The notes: generated from the sequence alone by a model not told the origin. Shown: positions 9,688 through 18,284, counted from the first letter of the stretch. The stretch: DNA of 64,000 bases from Ornithinimicrobium sp. F0845 (GCF_023015765.1 NZ_JALKAL010000005.1:62001-126000), one strand, 5' to 3'. Numbers and translations are program-made.

Positions 9688-10772
9688 CGGTCGCTCCCCT
9701 CGGACGCGTCGGGCCGGGATGCTCCCGGGGGCAGGTCCGCTGGCGGTGGCGGTAGGTCCGGTGGGGGTAGATCGTGCGGGAGCGCGCCCGGCGGCGGGGT
9801 GTCTGCCGAAGAACCGTCAGCCAGGTTGCGGTTGCGGTTCTCCGGCGACTCGGTGAGCTGGAAGTAGAGGCGCTCGAGGTCGGTGCGCAGGACGCGCAGC
9901 TCGTGGACCGGCACCCCTGCCGCGAGGGCGATGTCGCCGACCCGGACCAGGTCTGCCGTGACGACCCGGACCGCGCCGGGGCCCTGGGCGGGCTCGTCCC
10001 CCGCCTCGAGGCCGGCCGCCCGGAGCGCCTCGATGAGGCCGCGGGCGTTGCTCGTGCGGATCAGGGCCGTAGTCTCGCCGTGGAGCTCATCAATGGTGCC
10101 CTGACGGACGAGCTGGCCGTTCGCGATGATCACGACGTCGTCGACCGTCTGCTCGACCTCGCTGAGCAGGTGGGAGGAGATCAGGATCGTCTTGCCCTCC
10201 GAGGCCAGGTGGCGCAGGAATCCCCGGAGCCACCGGATGCCCTCGGGGTCCAACCCGTTGGCGGGCTCGTCGAGGATGAGCACGTGCGGGTCGCCGAGGA
10301 GGGCGGCCGCCAGGCCCAGCCGCTGCCGCATGCCCATCGAGTAGCCGCCGGCCCTCTTGCGGGCCGCCGCCGGGATGCCGACCAGGGCGAGCAACTCGTC
10401 GACCCGTGAGTCCGGGATGCCGTGCGTGGCGGCCAGCACCCGCAGGTGGTCGCGGCCGCTGCGGCCGGGGTGGAAGTTCGTGGCTTCCAGCGCGGCCCCC
10501 ACGGTCTCCATGGGGCGGGAGAGCTGGGCGTAGGGGATCCCACCGATCAGACCGCTCCCACCGGTGGGGTGGATGAGTCCCAGCAGCATGCGCAGCGTGG
10601 TGGTCTTGCCCGCGCCGTTGGGCCCGAGGAAGCCGGTGATCCTGCCCGGAGCGACCTCGAAGGAGAGGTGGTCCACCGCGACGAAGTCGCCGAACTTCTT
10701 GCTCAGGTCCCGCACCACGATCGCGGCCTCGGGTCGGGCGGCGGGCCGCTCGGCAAGGGCGGGTTCTGTCAT
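9684..10772 (-). CDS. ABC transporter ATP-binding protein
   Basis: 362-aa ATPase with Walker A GPNGAGKTTTLRMLLG (about 53-68), signature YSMGMRQRLGLA and Walker B LILDEPANGLDPEG, then the His switch (ISSHLL). The last 50 residues form a Pro/Asp-rich tail (LPPPDLPPPPADLPPG) that the family usually lacks and that is probably disordered. Partner of the permease downstream. The ATG at 10772 follows GAGGGGAAG. The gene is divergent from the AraC-type regulator at 10930 across 157 nt, so that regulator may act on it, but no operator is obvious. Confidence 0.92.
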   Translation of the reverse strand: MTEPALAERPAARPEAAIVVRDLSKKFGDFVAVDHLSFEVAPGRITGFLGPNGAGKTTTLRMLLGLIHPTGGSGLIGGIPYAQLSRPMETVGAALEATNFHPGRSGRDHLRVLAATHGIPDSRVDELLALVGIPAAARKRAGGYSMGMRQRLGLAAALLGDPHVLILDEPANGLDPEGIRWLRGFLRHLASEGKTILISSHLLSEVEQTVDDVVIIANGQLVRQGTIDELHGETTALIRTSNARGLIEALRAAGLEAGDEPAQGPGAVRVVTADLVRVGDIALAAGVPVHELRVLRTDLERLYFQLTESPENRNRNLADGSSADTPPPGALPHDLPPPDLPPPPADLPPGASRPDASEGSDR

Positions 10773-10917
10773 GCGGTCTTCCCCTCATGGTCGGGATCGG
10801 GCGATCCGTCCGGTGTCTGGCACCAGCCCACCACGTCCCGCGTGGTCGGCGCATCCCCATTGTGGGGGAGATGGCGGACCGACCACAGGGACAGATGTCA
10901 TGCGTCAGTCGGAGACC

Positions 10918-10923
10918 TAGACT
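10918..10923 (+). promoter_or_regulatory. Putative -10 box (TAGACT) of a leaderless transcript
   Basis: TAGACT ends 6 nt before the GTG of the AraC-type gene. The same TAGACTGC string precedes argS. Confidence 0.5.
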
Positions 10924-10929
10924 GCGCCC

Positions 10930-11367
10930 GTGGGACGGGAGGTCGAGGAGCTCAACCGCCGGATGCTGCGGGCGAGGGACCTGATGGACCGGCAGTATGC
11001 CGAGCCGCTGGACGTCCCCTCCCTCGCGTCCGCGGCGCACGTGTCCCCGGCCCACTTCATCCGCAGCTTCAGGTCCGTCTTCGGCGAGACACCGCACCGC
11101 TATCTGCAGCGTCGCCGGGTCGAGCGTGCGATGTTCCTGCTGCGGACGGGGGACCGGTCCGTCACCGAGATCTGCTTCGAGGTGGGGTTCTCGAGCCTCG
11201 GCACGTTCAGCCGCACGTTCACCGCGATCGTCGGGGAGAGTCCGACCGCCTACCGGCGCAGAGGTCCGGTGCCGCTGGCCCCGTCGTGCTTCGCGATGCG
11301 GTGGTCGAGGCCGTCGGAGCACGCGCCGCGGCCCGGCACCCCGGACCTCGGACCCGCCCCGGAGTGA
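10930..11367 (+). CDS. AraC-family transcriptional regulator (DNA-binding domain only)
   Basis: 145 aa made almost only of the double helix-turn-helix AraC domain: LASAAHVSPAHFIRSFRSVF in the first HTH and SVTEICFEVGFSSLGTFSRTF in the second, ending with a short Pro-rich tail. No sensor domain is present. It lies 48 nt before the VOC gene, and AraC-VOC pairs are common in actinobacteria, so it may regulate that neighbour or the divergent ABC exporter. GTG start 6 nt after a TAGACT -10, which predicts a leaderless mRNA. Ligand unknown. Confidence 0.9.
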   Translation: MGREVEELNRRMLRARDLMDRQYAEPLDVPSLASAAHVSPAHFIRSFRSVFGETPHRYLQRRRVERAMFLLRTGDRSVTEICFEVGFSSLGTFSRTFTAIVGESPTAYRRRGPVPLAPSCFAMRWSRPSEHAPRPGTPDLGPAPE

Positions 11368-11403
11368 GCAATTTCGGATAAGCAGACGCGTGGGTGGTCG
11401 CCC

Positions 11404-11409
11404 TACCGT
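11404..11409 (+). promoter_or_regulatory. Putative -10 box (TACCGT) of a leaderless transcript
   Basis: TACCGT ends 6 nt before the ATG of the VOC gene at 11416, so this gene probably has its own promoter besides any read-through from the AraC gene. Confidence 0.45.
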
Positions 11410-11415
11410 GGACGC

Positions 11416-11838
11416 ATGATCAAGAACCTGACGATTTCGCAGATCTTCGTGACTAACCAGGACGAGGCGCTCGACTTCTATGTCAACGTCCTCGGCCTCG
11501 AGCCCGGCAGCGACATGAACTTCGGCCCGATGCGCTGGCTGACGGTGCGGGTGCCGGGGGAGGACCGGGAGATCCTCCTGGAGAAGCCCGGACCCCCCGG
11601 CTACGACCCCGAGACCGCGGACGCCGTGCGCGCCATGGTGACCAAGGGCGCCGGCGGCGGCACCCTGTTCTTCACCACCGACGACGCCCGGGCCGCTCAC
11701 GCCGAGCTCGCCGCCAAGGGCGTGGACCTGCCGGAGGAGCCCACCGAGCAGCCCTACGGCATCGACTTCGGCTTCCGGGACCCGGCGGGCAATCACATCC
11801 GCATCAGCCAGATGCGCCCGATGCCGGCGCAGCCCTGA
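11416..11838 (+). CDS. VOC-family (glyoxalase/bleomycin-resistance-fold) protein
   Basis: 140 aa with two beta-alpha-beta-beta-beta units. It begins with a DEALDFYVNVLGLEPG signature and ends with GIDFGFRDPAGNHIRISQM, where His and Glu positions typical of VOC metal sites can be placed only loosely. Members are small dioxygenases, isomerases or binding proteins, and the substrate cannot be assigned. Gene order after an AraC regulator suggests a detoxification role, which is inference. It converges on the aldehyde dehydrogenase gene with a 15-nt gap. Confidence 0.85.
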   Translation: MIKNLTISQIFVTNQDEALDFYVNVLGLEPGSDMNFGPMRWLTVRVPGEDREILLEKPGPPGYDPETADAVRAMVTKGAGGGTLFFTTDDARAAHAELAAKGVDLPEEPTEQPYGIDFGFRDPAGNHIRISQMRPMPAQP

Positions 11839-11853
11839 CACGCGCCGGCGGGA

Positions 11854-13344
11854 TCAGAGTTTGACGACGACCGTCTTGGTCTGCGTGAAGGCGTCGAGCG
11901 CCTCGGTGCCCTTCTCGCGGCCGTAGCCGGACTTGCCCCAACCGCCGAACGGCAGCTCGACGCCACCGCCGGCGCCGTAGTTGTTCACGAAGACCTGTCC
12001 CGCGCGCAGGGCGGAGGCGAGCCGGTGTCCCCGGGAGATGTCGCGGGTCCACACCGCGGCGAGCAGGCCGTAGTCCGTGCCGTTGGCCAGTGCGACCGCC
12101 TCCTCCTCGTCATCGAAGCTCATCGAGGCGATCACCGGGCCGAAGACCTCCTCCTGGGCCAGACGACCCTGGGGGTCGACCCCGTGGACGAGGGTCGGGG
12201 AGAAGTAGGCGCCGGCCGCCAGGTGCTCGGACTCGGGCCGGCTGCCCCCGGTGAGCAGCTCGCCGCCGGCGAGGTCGTCCATGAACCCCTCGACCCGCTG
12301 CTGCTGCTTCGCCGAGACCAGCGGCCCGAGGTCCGGGTCTTCGGCGCCGGGGCCGATGGTCGTGGCGCGCAAGCGCTGGACCACGGCCTCGAGGAGCTCG
12401 TCCTGGACGTCACGGTGCACCAGAAGGCGGGAACCGGCAGAGCAGGTCTGGCCGGCGTTCTGCAGGGCACCGCGGGCGATCGCCTCGGCGGCAACCGTCA
12501 GGTCGGCGTCGGCGAAGACGACCTGCGCGGACTTGCCGCCGAGCTCCAGCACGGTCGGGACCACCCGGTCCGCGGCGGCGTGCGCGATGACCGAGCCGAC
12601 CTCGGTGGAACCGACAAAGCTCAGGTGACCGATCCCGGGGTGAGCGGTCAGGGCTGCCCCGGCCTCGGCTCCGGTGCCGGTCACCACGTTGACGATGCCG
12701 GCGGGGATCCCGGCCTCGACCGCGAGGCGGGCCAGGGCGATGGCGGTCCGCGGGGTCTCGTCGGCCGGCTTGACCACCGTGGCGTTGCCGGTGGCGACCG
12801 CCGCGGCCACCGAGCGTGAGAAGAGCTGCATCGGGTAGTTCCAGGCGATCACCGACCCCACGACGCCGAACGGCTCCCGCACGGTGTAAACGTGCAGGTC
12901 TGGTCCCTTGGGGATGGTCAGGCCGTAGTACGAGTCGATGGCGTGGGCGTAGAAGCGCAGGTAGCGCGCAGCCACGGCCGCGTCGGTGCGGGCCTGGCCG
13001 ATCGGCTTGCCGGTGTCCTCGGACTCCAGGCGGGCCAGCCGCTCGGCGTCCCGGTCCACCAGACCGGCCCAGGCCGTCAGCAGGTCCGAGCGCTGCTCCG
13101 GCGTGCTCCGGATCCAGTCCCGCTGCGCCGCGGCACCCGCAGCGACCGCACGGTCGACCTCCTCGGCGCCGCCCCGGGACACGGGGCCCAGGCTCTGCCC
13201 CGTGGCGGGGTCGATGTTGTCGTAGGTCCCGGCGCTGGCGACGTCCTGCCCGCCGATGAAGGAGCTGATCAGGTCCATGCCGCGACTATCGCACGCGGGC
13301 ACGGCGGGCCCGTTTCCGGGGACGTCGGTGACCGGGGCCGTCAT
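11854..13344 (-). CDS. NAD(P)-dependent aldehyde dehydrogenase
   Basis: 496 aa (474 aa if started at the second Met, MDLISSFIGG, at 13278). Motifs are the Asn of AWNYPMQLF, the general-base Glu in LELGGKSAQVVF, the catalytic Cys in NAGQTCSAGSRLLV and QEEVFGPV near the C-terminus. It resembles betaine-aldehyde or gamma-aminobutyraldehyde dehydrogenases, but neighbours do not fix the substrate. The first 22 residues are unlike the family and may not be translated. It converges with the VOC gene. Confidence 0.92.
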   Translation of the reverse strand: MTAPVTDVPGNGPAVPACDSRGMDLISSFIGGQDVASAGTYDNIDPATGQSLGPVSRGGAEEVDRAVAAGAAAQRDWIRSTPEQRSDLLTAWAGLVDRDAERLARLESEDTGKPIGQARTDAAVAARYLRFYAHAIDSYYGLTIPKGPDLHVYTVREPFGVVGSVIAWNYPMQLFSRSVAAAVATGNATVVKPADETPRTAIALARLAVEAGIPAGIVNVVTGTGAEAGAALTAHPGIGHLSFVGSTEVGSVIAHAAADRVVPTVLELGGKSAQVVFADADLTVAAEAIARGALQNAGQTCSAGSRLLVHRDVQDELLEAVVQRLRATTIGPGAEDPDLGPLVSAKQQQRVEGFMDDLAGGELLTGGSRPESEHLAAGAYFSPTLVHGVDPQGRLAQEEVFGPVIASMSFDDEEEAVALANGTDYGLLAAVWTRDISRGHRLASALRAGQVFVNNYGAGGGVELPFGGWGKSGYGREKGTEALDAFTQTKTVVVKL

Positions 13345-13369
13345 GTCCTGGTCGGCGGCGGCGGACCGC

Positions 13370-13606
13370 TCAGGCGCTGGTCCGCCCGATGCGCACCCGC
13401 CAGACCTCGGGCCCCTCCTCCAGGTACTCCCAGCTGAACTCTCCGGTGTGCTCGGCCTGGAACTGGTAGTACAGCGGCTTGGGGTCGTGGTCGTTGACGA
13501 GCACGAAGGCGGTCTCCGGCTCCAGCGCGGAGTAGGTCTCGAAGATCTGGGTGTGCCGCTCGCGCGGGATCAGCTCACGGACATCGAGCTCACGGTTCTG
13601 GGACAT
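13370..13606 (-). CDS. DUF2249 domain protein
   Basis: 78 aa: begins MSQNRELDVRELIPRERHTQ, contains VLVNDHDPKPLYYQF and ends in a VWRVRIGR strand. That is the complete small SirA/TusA-like DUF2249 fold, whose members recur near nitrogen-oxide and sulfur metabolism genes. Function not established. The ATG at 13606 has a strong AGGAGG site 5 nt upstream. The AT-rich region before it carries repeated TGTGA half-sites, an obvious place for a stress or redox regulator to bind. The aldehyde dehydrogenase downstream starts 25 nt later on the same strand and may be co-transcribed. Confidence 0.85.
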   Translation of the reverse strand: MSQNRELDVRELIPRERHTQIFETYSALEPETAFVLVNDHDPKPLYYQFQAEHTGEFSWEYLEEGPEVWRVRIGRTSA

Positions 13607-13621
13607 GGAACCTCCTGAGTG

Positions 13622-13660
13622 ACGACATATTTCACATGATGTGTCACAAAATATCTCACA
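13622..13660 (-). promoter_or_regulatory. AT-rich operator cluster upstream of the DUF2249 gene
   Basis: On the minus strand three TGTGA motifs occur within about 35 nt. ATATTTCACA (13627-13636) and ATATCTCACA (13651-13660) are direct repeats on the plus strand, and CACATGATGTG (13633-13643) is a perfect odd palindrome. It stands out in composition from its GC-rich flanks. The binding protein is unknown. Confidence 0.5.
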
Positions 13661-13761
13661 CCGCGGACAGTCGTCGAACGCCCGCCCGGCCCGGCACTGT
13701 TCACCGCGGTCCGGCCGGATGACGGAGCATCGCCTCCGGACTGGTAATCTGTGACGCCGTT

Positions 13762-13833
13762 GCCCCCGTAGCTCAGGGGATAGAGCACCGCCCTCCGGAG
13801 GCGGGAGCGCAGGTTCGAATCCTGCCGGGGGCG
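13762..13833 (+). tRNA. tRNA-Arg (anticodon CCG)
   Basis: 72-nt cloverleaf. The acceptor stem GCCCCCG pairs with CGGGGGC and the discriminator is G. The D-arm is GCTC AGGGGATA GAGC. The anticodon stem CCGCC/GGCGG closes a CTCCGGA loop, placing CCG at the anticodon (reads CGG, Arg). The T-arm is CAGGTTCGAATCCTG. CCA is not encoded. It sits about 175 nt upstream of argS, the enzyme that charges it, with a terminator hairpin between. Confidence 0.97.
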
Positions 13834-13841
13834 CAACGCAC

Positions 13842-13879
13842 AGGGCCGCTGACCTGCACCTGCAGGGTGGCGGCCCTTT
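13842..13879 (+). terminator. Intrinsic terminator after tRNA-Arg
   Basis: AGGGCCGC (13842-13849) pairs with GCGGCCCT (13870-13877) around an inner CACC/GGTG hairpin, followed by TTTC. It begins 9 nt after the tRNA. Confidence 0.7.
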
Positions 13880-13891
13880 CGCCTGTCCTTC

Positions 13892-13929
13892 CACGTGCCC
13901 TGCGCCGCGTCACGTGCCCTGCGCCGCGT
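13892..13929. repeat. Two tandem copies of a 19-bp unit upstream of argS
   Basis: CACGTGCCCTGCGCCGCGT occurs twice back to back with no mismatch, between the tRNA terminator and the argS promoter. Confidence 0.9.
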
Positions 13930-13995
13930 CACCGGCACGTCCAGGACGGGCCGGCTCACGGCATACTGCCGTCGTGTGGGTCCGCGCGGCGGAAC

Positions 13996-14001
13996 TAGAC
14001 T
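13996..14001 (+). promoter_or_regulatory. Putative -10 box (TAGACT) of leaderless argS mRNA
   Basis: TAGACT ends 7 nt before the GTG start of argS. Confidence 0.5.
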
Positions 14002-14008
14002 GCACGAG

Positions 14009-15655
14009 GTGACCCCAGAGCAACTTGCCGAAGCCATCATCGCCGCCCTCGACCAGGCCGTCTCGGCCGGTGACCTCACGGTCGAGGTGCCCCGCGAGGT
14101 GCGCGTCGAGCGACCCAGGAGTCGCGAGCACGGGGACTGGTCCACGAACATCGCCCTGCAGCTGGCCAAGAAGGCGGGCGTGCCCCCGCGTGACCTGGCG
14201 ACCGACCTGGCCGGGCGCCTGCAGTACGTCGCGGGCATCGCCGCGGTCGACGTGGCGGGCCCGGGGTTCCTCAACATCACGCTGGACGCCGCCAGCGCGG
14301 GGGAGCTGGCCCGCAGCATCGTGGAGGCGGGCGGGTCCTACGGCACCAACGACACGCTGACCGGCCACGTCATCAACCTGGAGTTCGTCTCGGCGAACCC
14401 GACCGGGCCGCTGCACATCGGCCACACCCGGTGGGCGGCGCTGGGCGACGCGATCCGCCGGCTCCTGGCCGCGTCCGGTGCCGACGTCACGGCCGAGCAC
14501 TACACCAACGACGCCGGCAACCAGATGGACCTGCTCGGCGCCTCGATCGTGGCCCGCGCGATGGGTGCGCCGGTGCCGGAGGGCGGCTACCCGGGGGAGT
14601 ATGTCGAGGACCTCGCCAGGGCGGTGCTCGCCGAACGGCCCGACCTGCTGGACCTGCCGGAGCAGGAGCGGGTCGCGGTGGCGCGGGAGCTGGGCTACCG
14701 GCAGCAGGTGGCGCAGAACGAGCAGACGTTGACCGACTTCAACGTGCACTTCGACGTGTGGTTCTCCGAGCGCACCCTGCACGACAGCGGTGCCGTCGAG
14801 CAGGCCGTCGACCGGCTGCGCGAGCAGGGGCACGTCTTCGACCAGGAGGGTGCGGTCTGGCTGCGCACCACCGACTTCGGCGACGACCGCGACCGGGTCA
14901 TGATCCGCGCGAACGGCGTGCCGACCTACTTCGCGGCCGACGCCGCCTACTACCTGAGCAAGAAGGACCGGGGCTTCCCGGAGAAGATCTACCTCCTGGG
15001 GGCCGACCACCACGGCTACATCGGCCGGCTCAAGGCGATCGCGGCCTGCGCGGGCGACGACCCCGGGACCAACATCGAGATCCTCATCGGGCAGCTCGTC
15101 ACCATCGCCGGCGCCCGGATGGGCCGGCGCCGCGGCAACGCCCTGCTGCTCACCGAGCTGCTCGAGTGGATCGGGTCGGACCCGCTGCGCTACTCCCTGG
15201 CCCGCTATCCCGCGGACTCGCCACTGGACCTGGACGGCGAGGAGATGCGCCGCCGCAGCAACGACAACCCCGTCTACTACGTGCAGTACGCCCACGCCCG
15301 CACGTGCAACGTCGCCCGCCTGGCGGGTGAGGACGGTGTCTCGCGCGCCGACGGGTTCGACCCCTCGCTGCTCACGCACGAGACCGAGTCGACCCTGCTC
15401 GCGGCCCTCGGCGACTTCCCCCGGGTGGTCGCGCAGGCGGCCACCCTGCGCGAGCCGCACCGGGTGGCGCGCTACCTGGAGTCGCTGTCCGCCGCCTTCC
15501 ACAAGTGGTATGACGAGTGCCGGGTCCGTCCGCGGGACGCGGACGAGGAGATCACCGACCTGCACCGCACCCGGCTGTGGCTCAACGACGCCACCCGTCA
15601 GGTGCTGGCCAACGGGTTGGGCCTGCTCGGGGTCAGCGCCCCGGAGAGGATGTGA
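14009..15655 (+). CDS. argS: Arginyl-tRNA synthetase
   Basis: 548-aa class I synthetase that charges tRNA-Arg. The N-terminal Arg-tRNA-synthetase domain (LTVEVPREVRVERPRSREHG) leads into the HIGH-like motif ANPTGPLHIGHTRWAALGD near residue 130. The C-terminal DALR anticodon-binding region follows YYVQYAHARTCNVARL. The GTG at 14009 is preferred because TAGACT lies 7 nt upstream and the frame before it has no family similarity. The stop overlaps the hom GTG by 4 nt. The canonical actinobacterial neighbour lysA is missing between argS and hom. Confidence 0.96.
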   Translation: MTPEQLAEAIIAALDQAVSAGDLTVEVPREVRVERPRSREHGDWSTNIALQLAKKAGVPPRDLATDLAGRLQYVAGIAAVDVAGPGFLNITLDAASAGELARSIVEAGGSYGTNDTLTGHVINLEFVSANPTGPLHIGHTRWAALGDAIRRLLAASGADVTAEHYTNDAGNQMDLLGASIVARAMGAPVPEGGYPGEYVEDLARAVLAERPDLLDLPEQERVAVARELGYRQQVAQNEQTLTDFNVHFDVWFSERTLHDSGAVEQAVDRLREQGHVFDQEGAVWLRTTDFGDDRDRVMIRANGVPTYFAADAAYYLSKKDRGFPEKIYLLGADHHGYIGRLKAIAACAGDDPGTNIEILIGQLVTIAGARMGRRRGNALLLTELLEWIGSDPLRYSLARYPADSPLDLDGEEMRRRSNDNPVYYVQYAHARTCNVARLAGEDGVSRADGFDPSLLTHETESTLLAALGDFPRVVAQAATLREPHRVARYLESLSAAFHKWYDECRVRPRDADEEITDLHRTRLWLNDATRQVLANGLGLLGVSAPERM

Positions 15656-16662
15656 GTGCCGTGACGTCGACGCCCGTGCGCGTGGCGCTGCTGGGTGCCG
15701 GCACCGTGGGGGCCGCCGTCGCGCGACGGCTGGCCGACCGGGCCGAGGTGTTTGCCGAGCGGGTCGGCGCGCCGCTGGAGCTGACCGGCATCGCGGTGCG
15801 CGACCTCGGGCGCCCGCGTGACCTGACGGGGGTGCTGCCCGGCCTGCTCACCGACGACCCCGAGTCGTTGGTGGACGGGGCCGACGTCGTGGTGGAGGTG
15901 ATGGGCGGTATCCAACCGGCCCGCGGCCTGATCGAGCGCGCGCTGGGTGCCGGGGCCGACGTGGTCACGGCCAACAAGCAGCTGCTGGCCCAGCACGGCG
16001 TCGAGATCGAGGCGCTCGCCGAGCGGGAGGGCCGCGAGGTCGCCTACGAGGCGGCGGTCGTGGCCGCCGTCCCGGTGATGCGGACGGTCCGCGAGGCCCT
16101 GGCCGGCGACGAGATCCGGTCCATCAGCGGCATCGTCAACGGCTCCACCAACTATGTCCTCGACATGGTCGCCCGGTTGGGGGTGCCCTTCCAGGACGCC
16201 GTGCAGCAGGCGGGGGACCGGGGCTATCTGGAGGCCGACCCGACCGAGGACCTGGAGGGTCTGGACGCGGCCGCCAAGATCGTGCTGCTGGCCCGTGCGG
16301 CGTGGGGCGTGCGCGTCGGTCTGGACGACGTCCAGCGCGAGGGCATCACCGGCCTGACCGACGCCGACTTCGAGGCCGCCCGCGGCACCGGCCAGGTCAT
16401 CAAGCTGATCGCCTCGGCGTGGTCCTCCGGCGCCGTGCTCGACCGGCGGGTCGAGGTGGCCGTGCGACCGACCCTGGTTTCGGCCGACCACCCGTTCGGG
16501 CTGACCCGCGAGGGCACCAACCTGGTGATCATCGACGCCGAGTCCGCCGGCACCCTGCGGTTGTCCGGGGCGGGCGCGGGCGGCGACGAGACCGCCTCCG
16601 CGGTGCTCGGTGATCTCGTCAACCTGGCGCGGGCGCGGGTCCGGGCGCGGGAGGCACACTAG
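15652..16662 (+). CDS. hom: Homoserine dehydrogenase, short form without ACT domain
   Basis: 336 aa. Reduces aspartate semialdehyde to homoserine for threonine and methionine. The Rossmann motif GAGTVGAAVARRL is at residues 14-26. The catalytic region reads VVTANKQLLAQHG, NGSTNYVLDMV and DLEGLDAAAKIVLLARAAWG. Actinobacterial Hom proteins are usually about 430 aa with a C-terminal ACT domain for threonine inhibition. Here the protein stops after the catalytic domain (ARVRAREAH) and no ACT coding remains downstream. Loss of feedback control is an inference. Start overlaps the argS stop; a second GTG lies at 15661. thrC and thrB, which usually follow, are absent. Confidence 0.94.
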   Translation: MSAVTSTPVRVALLGAGTVGAAVARRLADRAEVFAERVGAPLELTGIAVRDLGRPRDLTGVLPGLLTDDPESLVDGADVVVEVMGGIQPARGLIERALGAGADVVTANKQLLAQHGVEIEALAEREGREVAYEAAVVAAVPVMRTVREALAGDEIRSISGIVNGSTNYVLDMVARLGVPFQDAVQQAGDRGYLEADPTEDLEGLDAAAKIVLLARAAWGVRVGLDDVQREGITGLTDADFEAARGTGQVIKLIASAWSSGAVLDRRVEVAVRPTLVSADHPFGLTREGTNLVIIDAESAGTLRLSGAGAGGDETASAVLGDLVNLARARVRAREAH

Positions 16663-16749
16663 GCACACGACATACTCCCGCGGCGCCGGTCTGGCAGCTG
16701 GACGAGACCGGGACGAGAATGCGTGGGAAAGCGACGAGAGCACAACGAA

Positions 16750-18210
16750 ATGGGAGTCGACGTGGACGAGCGATTGATGCACATCGGTGGCGAGTGGGTG
16801 CCTGCGGCGGCGGGCGAGACGGTCGAGGTGATCACCCCGACCGACCGCAACGTCGTCATCGCCACGACGCCTCGCGCCCGGGCCGAGGACGCTGACCGCG
16901 CCGTCGCTGCGGCCCGTGCGGCGTTCCCCGGGTGGGCGGCGCTCTCCTTCACCGAGCGCCAGCGCGCGCTGTTGCGGATCGCCGAGGCACTCGAGGAGCA
17001 CGTCGAGGACCTGGCGCGACTCACCGCGCTCGACACCGGCAACGCCATCCGCACGCAGGCGCGCCCCGAGGCGCTGAACCTGGCGGCGTGCTTCCGCTAC
17101 TTCGGCGGCGTCGCCGGTGAGGTCAAGGGGACCGTCCTGCCCACCGCTGAGGGGCAGCTGCAGTACACCCGCCGCCAGCCCCTCGGGGTCGTGGCCGGCA
17201 TCCTGCCGTGGAACAGCCCGCTGATGATCGCCGGCTTCAAGGTCCCCGGCGCCCTCGCGGCCGGCAACACGATGGTGCTCAAGGCCGCGGAGGACGCCCC
17301 GCTGACCATCCTGGAGCTGGCCAGGATCTGCGCCGAGCACCTGCCGCCCGGCGTGCTCAACGTCGTCACCGGCTACGGCGCCGAGATCGGTGAGGCCCTC
17401 GTGGTGCACCCGGACGTCGACAAGGTCTCGTTCACCGGGTCGACCCTGGTCGGGCACCAGGTCGCGGCCAAGGCCGGCGAGCGGCTGGCACACAGCTCGC
17501 TCGAGCTCGGCGGCAAGTCCCCGTGCATCGTCGACGTCGACTCCTGCACCGACGAGGTCGTCGAGCAGGTGCTGCTGGCCAGCCGCTTCGCGCGGCAGAG
17601 CCAGAGCTGCACCACCGGCTCGCGGCTGTTCCTGAACCAGAAGATCCACGACGAGTTCCTCGACAAGCTGGTCGCGCGCACCGCCCAGCTCGTGGTCGGC
17701 GACCCGCGCGAGGAGTCCTCCGACATCGGCTGCATCATCAACCAGAAGCAGTGGGACCGGGTGCAGGGCTATATCGAGGACGGCCTCTCCCAGGAGGGCG
17801 TCGGCGTGGCGTATGACGGGCGGCCGGCCCTGCAGGTCGGCCCGCCCGGGTTCTACCACGCGCCGATGATCCTCACCCAGGTCTCCAACGACTGGCGGAT
17901 CGCCCGGGAGGAGATCTTCGGCCCGGTGCTCGCGGTGATCCCGTGGACCGAGCCGGAGGAGGTTGTCGCGATGGCCAACGACTCGCACTACGGCCTGGCC
18001 GCTTTCGTGTTCTCCAAGGACCTGGACCGCGCGCTGGGCATGGCGCACCGGATCGACTCCGGCTGGGTGCAGGTCAACCAGGGCGGCGGTCAGGTCGTCG
18101 GCCAGTCCTACGGCGGCATGAAGACCAGCGGCATCGGTCGCGAGCTCTCCCTGGAGGGGATGCTTGAGGGATTCACCCAGATCAAGCAGGTCAACGTCAA
18201 GCTCGGGTGA
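16750..18210 (+). CDS. Aldehyde dehydrogenase
   Basis: 486 aa from the ATG at 16750 (earlier GTG at 16723; MHIGGEWVPA at 16777 is another possible start). Shows GILPWNSPLMIAG, the Glu of LELGGKSPCIV, the catalytic Cys in SQSCTTGSRLF and REEIFGPVLAVIPW. SQSCTTG in place of GQVCTAG marks it as a different subfamily from the enzyme at 11854. It sits between hom and rho, where threonine genes usually lie, so it may be a lineage-specific replacement. Substrate unknown. Confidence 0.9.
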   Translation: MGVDVDERLMHIGGEWVPAAAGETVEVITPTDRNVVIATTPRARAEDADRAVAAARAAFPGWAALSFTERQRALLRIAEALEEHVEDLARLTALDTGNAIRTQARPEALNLAACFRYFGGVAGEVKGTVLPTAEGQLQYTRRQPLGVVAGILPWNSPLMIAGFKVPGALAAGNTMVLKAAEDAPLTILELARICAEHLPPGVLNVVTGYGAEIGEALVVHPDVDKVSFTGSTLVGHQVAAKAGERLAHSSLELGGKSPCIVDVDSCTDEVVEQVLLASRFARQSQSCTTGSRLFLNQKIHDEFLDKLVARTAQLVVGDPREESSDIGCIINQKQWDRVQGYIEDGLSQEGVGVAYDGRPALQVGPPGFYHAPMILTQVSNDWRIAREEIFGPVLAVIPWTEPEEVVAMANDSHYGLAAFVFSKDLDRALGMAHRIDSGWVQVNQGGGQVVGQSYGGMKTSGIGRELSLEGMLEGFTQIKQVNVKLG

Positions 18211-18284
18211 CGGCACCGGGGTGACTCGCGCCCCGGCATACTGCCCTGGAGGCCGTGGTGTTCGGGGTCGGCGCCAACAAGTGT

